Of a DNA stretch of 64,000 bases, positions 62,239 to 64,000 are shown one piece after another. A program made the translations under genes and the position numbers. Source of the stretch: Pseudovibrio flavus (GTDB taxonomy: Bacteria; Pseudomonadota; Alphaproteobacteria; Rhizobiales; Stappiaceae). Below the pieces are notes generated by a model that did not search any database, was not told the origin of the DNA, and saw nothing but the letters and a program-made list of their open reading frames with translations. Each line of letters starts with the position of its first letter. Within the stretch, counting starts at the first letter, position 1. The DNA lies in contig NZ_SMMA01000056.1 in assembly GCF_009711345.1 (NCBI RefSeq), forward strand, positions 16,156 to 80,155, written 5' to 3'.

Positions 62239-63291
62239 TTAGCTTGTTGGCGCTGCCGGTTTGAAATAGTGAAGCGCAAGGCGAATTTTACCACCGGAAA
62301 AGGCGCCGCCATTGGCTGTAAACTGGATGGGCGTATCGGAATAAACAGTCATGGCGCTTGCTAACCCGTCATTTACCGAGCCCTGCGCCCCGCCCAACCC
62401 ATTGGCGAACTTTTGAGGCTCTGCCGCGGTTCCGTAGCTCCAGGACGAAGCTCCTGTTATCGTCTGCAAAACGCGGGTTGTCACCGCAAAGACAACGCTT
62501 CGCGCAGGCAAAACAATGGAACTAGAAAAACTACCCCCTAGTGGATTGAGTTCCTCCTCCACCGTTACCCAACGACTTTCCGCACCATTTTCGCTCCTAC
62601 TCAGCACTGTTTCGTTTTGCTGGAAACTGACAGCGCCTGTCACACCATCAATGCGCATGGCCTCGCGAAAAGTGGAACCGTCCGCAGATACCTTTAGCGA
62701 TACACCATCGTCACCTAGAAGACCGAGGAGCGCTTTTGTAACCCAGTTACTGAGCAGCGCTACCCCTGCCTCATTTCCGCTCGCAGCTTTATTCACACGA
62801 AGCAAAGCACTGCCGCTGCCAGAAGGATCATGGGTAATAGCGGTATTGTTGCTTGAGACGATGAGCTTTTGATCCGGAGATGGAGCTGCCCCCACTCCAA
62901 GGCTTTGCAGTGAACCTTCGGAAAGCTCACTAGCAGAAACCAGATCACTGAGGCTGGAAAGCTCACGCCAAAGCGCACCATCATAGATCAGGTAGGTGCC
63001 TTCATCCTTCACCCAAACAAGCCAACCCGCTTGAGGATCAAAAAACTGCCAGTGACCTGCGAGGAACACTGCGATTTTATTAGACTGCTGGGCAAAGCTC
63101 CCCGCGCCCGTTTGAGGAACCAGATATCGCTCAGCCTCGAAAGGACTAGCGGGTGGCGAAGAACTAACGCGGGACTTAACCGCCAGATGGGCTAGAGCAT
63201 CTAACGCACAAAGCGCTTCGTTCATGGTGACGTGCTTTTGAGCCTGCGCACTTGCCAGTATCGGCAAATTCAAGAAGGGAGTTGATGTCAT
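62239..63291 (-). CDS. DUF2793 domain protein, phage-tail-like
   Basis: A 350-aa protein. The N-terminal part (NLPILASAQAQKHVTMNEAL, then GHWQFFDPQAGWLVWVKDEG) is the DUF2793 pattern, found in alphaproteobacterial gene transfer agents and prophage tail-fibre-like proteins. The middle (about 150-240) is Ser/Gly/Asn-rich and repeats short beta motifs; the C-terminal 100 residues (VVFAVTTRVLQTITGASSWSYG, then FANGLGGAQGS) resemble a receptor- or sugar-binding tip. No other phage or transfer-agent gene is nearby. Possibly a stand-alone tail-tip or adhesin gene; function uncertain. Confidence 0.75.
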   Translation of the reverse strand: MTSTPFLNLPILASAQAQKHVTMNEALCALDALAHLAVKSRVSSSPPASPFEAERYLVPQTGAGSFAQQSNKIAVFLAGHWQFFDPQAGWLVWVKDEGTYLIYDGALWRELSSLSDLVSASELSEGSLQSLGVGAAPSPDQKLIVSSNNTAITHDPSGSGSALLRVNKAASGNEAGVALLSNWVTKALLGLLGDDGVSLKVSADGSTFREAMRIDGVTGAVSFQQNETVLSRSENGAESRWVTVEEELNPLGGSFSSSIVLPARSVVFAVTTRVLQTITGASSWSYGTAAEPQKFANGLGGAQGSVNDGLASAMTVYSDTPIQFTANGGAFSGGKIRLALHYFKPAAPTS

Positions 63292-63595
63292 GTTTCGATA
63301 TCGCCCTGAAACTGTGAATGAAACTTCCCATCAACTGTGAGGCATTGGATTAGGAAGGGCATAAACAGAGCGGCGCTCGGTGGAAAAACAGCGCATCTAT
63401 TACGTATTTACCCGTCAAATCCGACAGTTAACGTGCTAAATATTCACAGAACCGGTTGTTTGCGCCTTAATTCCAAGAGATTATTCAAAAAACAGAAAAT
63501 CATGCGTTGACATTAGGGCACCAGAACTCTAGAAGCCCTTTCACCGGACGGGTTGAGACAAACGCTCCCTGCTTCGGCGACCATATAGGTTCTAC
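63292..63595 (+). other. Intergenic region with tRNA-Gln promoter and leader
   Basis: 304 bases without a gene. The left half is AT-rich and should carry the DUF2793 promoter. The right half holds the first tRNA-Gln promoter and a 60-base leader that is duplicated before the second tRNA. Confidence 0.5.
63507..63535 (+). promoter_or_regulatory. Promoter of tRNA-Gln copy 1
   Basis: TTGACA (63507-63512), a 17-base spacer and TAGAAG (63530-63535). The same arrangement, with TAGAAC, precedes the second tRNA at 63884-63912, which supports both. Confidence 0.7.
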
Positions 63596-63669
63596 TGGGG
63601 ATTAGTTTAATGGTAGAACAGCGGACTCTGACTCCGTCGGTCCTGGTTCGAGTCCAGGATCCCCAGCCA
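63596..63669 (+). tRNA. tRNA-Gln (CTG)
   Basis: 74 bases with encoded CCA. It starts TGGGGATTAGTTTAATGG, with anticodon arm CGGA-CTCTGAC-TCCG (anticodon CTG) and T-arm CTGGTTCGAGTCCAG. The first base is T, as in other bacterial tRNA-Gln. Confidence 0.95.
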
Positions 63670-63973
63670 TTCTTTCCAAATAAATGACTGCTTGAACCTA
63701 TAACCTCCTTCGGGAGGACTGCTTTTCCCGTGTTCCGCTCACTCATTTTGCCAGTGGCTTTGTTGCGGCGGCGCAACCACACCAAACACCCATAAACTAC
63801 TTATAAATAACGAGTTTTATTCACAGAGCCGCCTTTCTAACAGCGATTTTCACAAAAATCGGGAAAACCTTTCAGATGGTCAGTTGACATCGAAAGCATC
63901 CAACACTAGAACGCCTTTCAACGGACGGGTTGAGCCAAACACTCCCCGCTTCGACAGCCTACATAGGTTATAC
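63670..63973 (+). other. Spacer between the two tRNA-Gln genes
   Basis: 304 bases with no gene. A CCTCC-TTCG-GGAGG hairpin near 63707-63720 with TGCTTTT after it may terminate the first tRNA. A CGATTTT / AAAATCG repeat lies at 63844-63862. The right end is the duplicated promoter-leader unit of the second tRNA. Confidence 0.45.
63884..63912 (+). promoter_or_regulatory. Promoter of tRNA-Gln copy 2
   Basis: TTGACA (63884-63889), a 17-base spacer and TAGAAC (63907-63912), 377 bases after the matching promoter of copy 1 and followed by a similar leader. Confidence 0.7.
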
Positions 63974-64000
63974 TGGGGATTAGTTTAATGGTAGAACGAC
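63974..64000 (+). tRNA. Second tRNA-Gln (partial, cut by the window end)
   Basis: The first 27 bases TGGGGATTAGTTTAATGGTAGAAC.. match the 5' part of the preceding tRNA-Gln. The anticodon is outside the window; TTG would complement the CTG copy. Confidence 0.75.

Noticed and set aside
63430..63460. CtrA-like site (GTTAA-N7-AATA) upstream of the DUF2793 gene
   Set aside because: The second half-site does not match TTAA; one weak match in AT-rich DNA is expected by chance.

Overview
The window looks like one contiguous piece of an alphaproteobacterial chromosome, most likely a Hyphomicrobiales (Rhizobiales) member. The evidence is the conserved backbone order gltA / lpxB-lpxI-lpxA-fabZ-lpxD-bamA-rseP-dxr-cdsA-uppS-frr-pyrH-tsf-rpsB / dnaE / lolD-lolC / proS / DUF1467-mce-rnj-birA-nuoN..A / tRNAs / hup-lon-clpX-clpP-tig / nnrD / glnB-glnA, together with LpxI instead of LpxH, a short ProRS and RNase J. 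Base composition looks moderate rather than GC-rich, which would fit a marine Pseudovibrio/Stappiaceae-like organism; that assignment is inference and I could not test it. Apart from the 3' end of gltA, the first 52.7 kb is transcribed almost entirely leftward (minus strand).

Layout. 1-4.8 kb: lipid A synthesis (lpxB, lpxI, lpxA, lpxD) with fabZ. 4.8-12.9 kb: envelope and isoprenoid genes (bamA, rseP, dxr, cdsA, uppS) joined to frr, pyrH, tsf and rpsB. 15-22.4 kb: dnaE, the lipoprotein exporter lolCD, and proS. 22.4-26.1 kb: a possible small RNA locus, a DUF1467 membrane protein, methylmalonyl-CoA epimerase, RNase J and biotin ligase. 26.1-41 kb: a complete 14-subunit complex I operon (nuoA-N) with one extra 76-aa membrane-protein gene between nuoH and nuoI. 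41.6-43 kb: two identical tRNA-Asp genes, an orphan membrane protein and tRNA-Val. 43.2-50.3 kb: the protein quality-control block hup, lon, clpX, clpP, tig. clpX carries a one-base frameshift in this sequence. 50.5-52.7 kb: tRNA-Leu, nnrD and a VOC protein.

From 52.9 kb the organisation is more mixed: a sigma-54 promoter drives glnB-glnA rightward; a 0.9-kb gap holds what looks like an undescribed short transcription unit; then come a RimK-like ATP-grasp ligase, tyrS, an orphan polar amino-acid binding protein, rlmE overlapping a Ppx/GppA phosphatase with a long basic N-terminal extension, a phage-tail-like DUF2793 protein, and two tRNA-Gln genes (the second cut by the window end), each with its own promoter and leader.

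No rRNA, insertion sequence, transposase, integrase or CRISPR array is visible. The window is mostly core genome. The points worth a second look are the clpX frameshift, the extra gene in the nuo operon, the small transcription unit after glnA, the proS-upstream RNA candidate and the Ppx extension.
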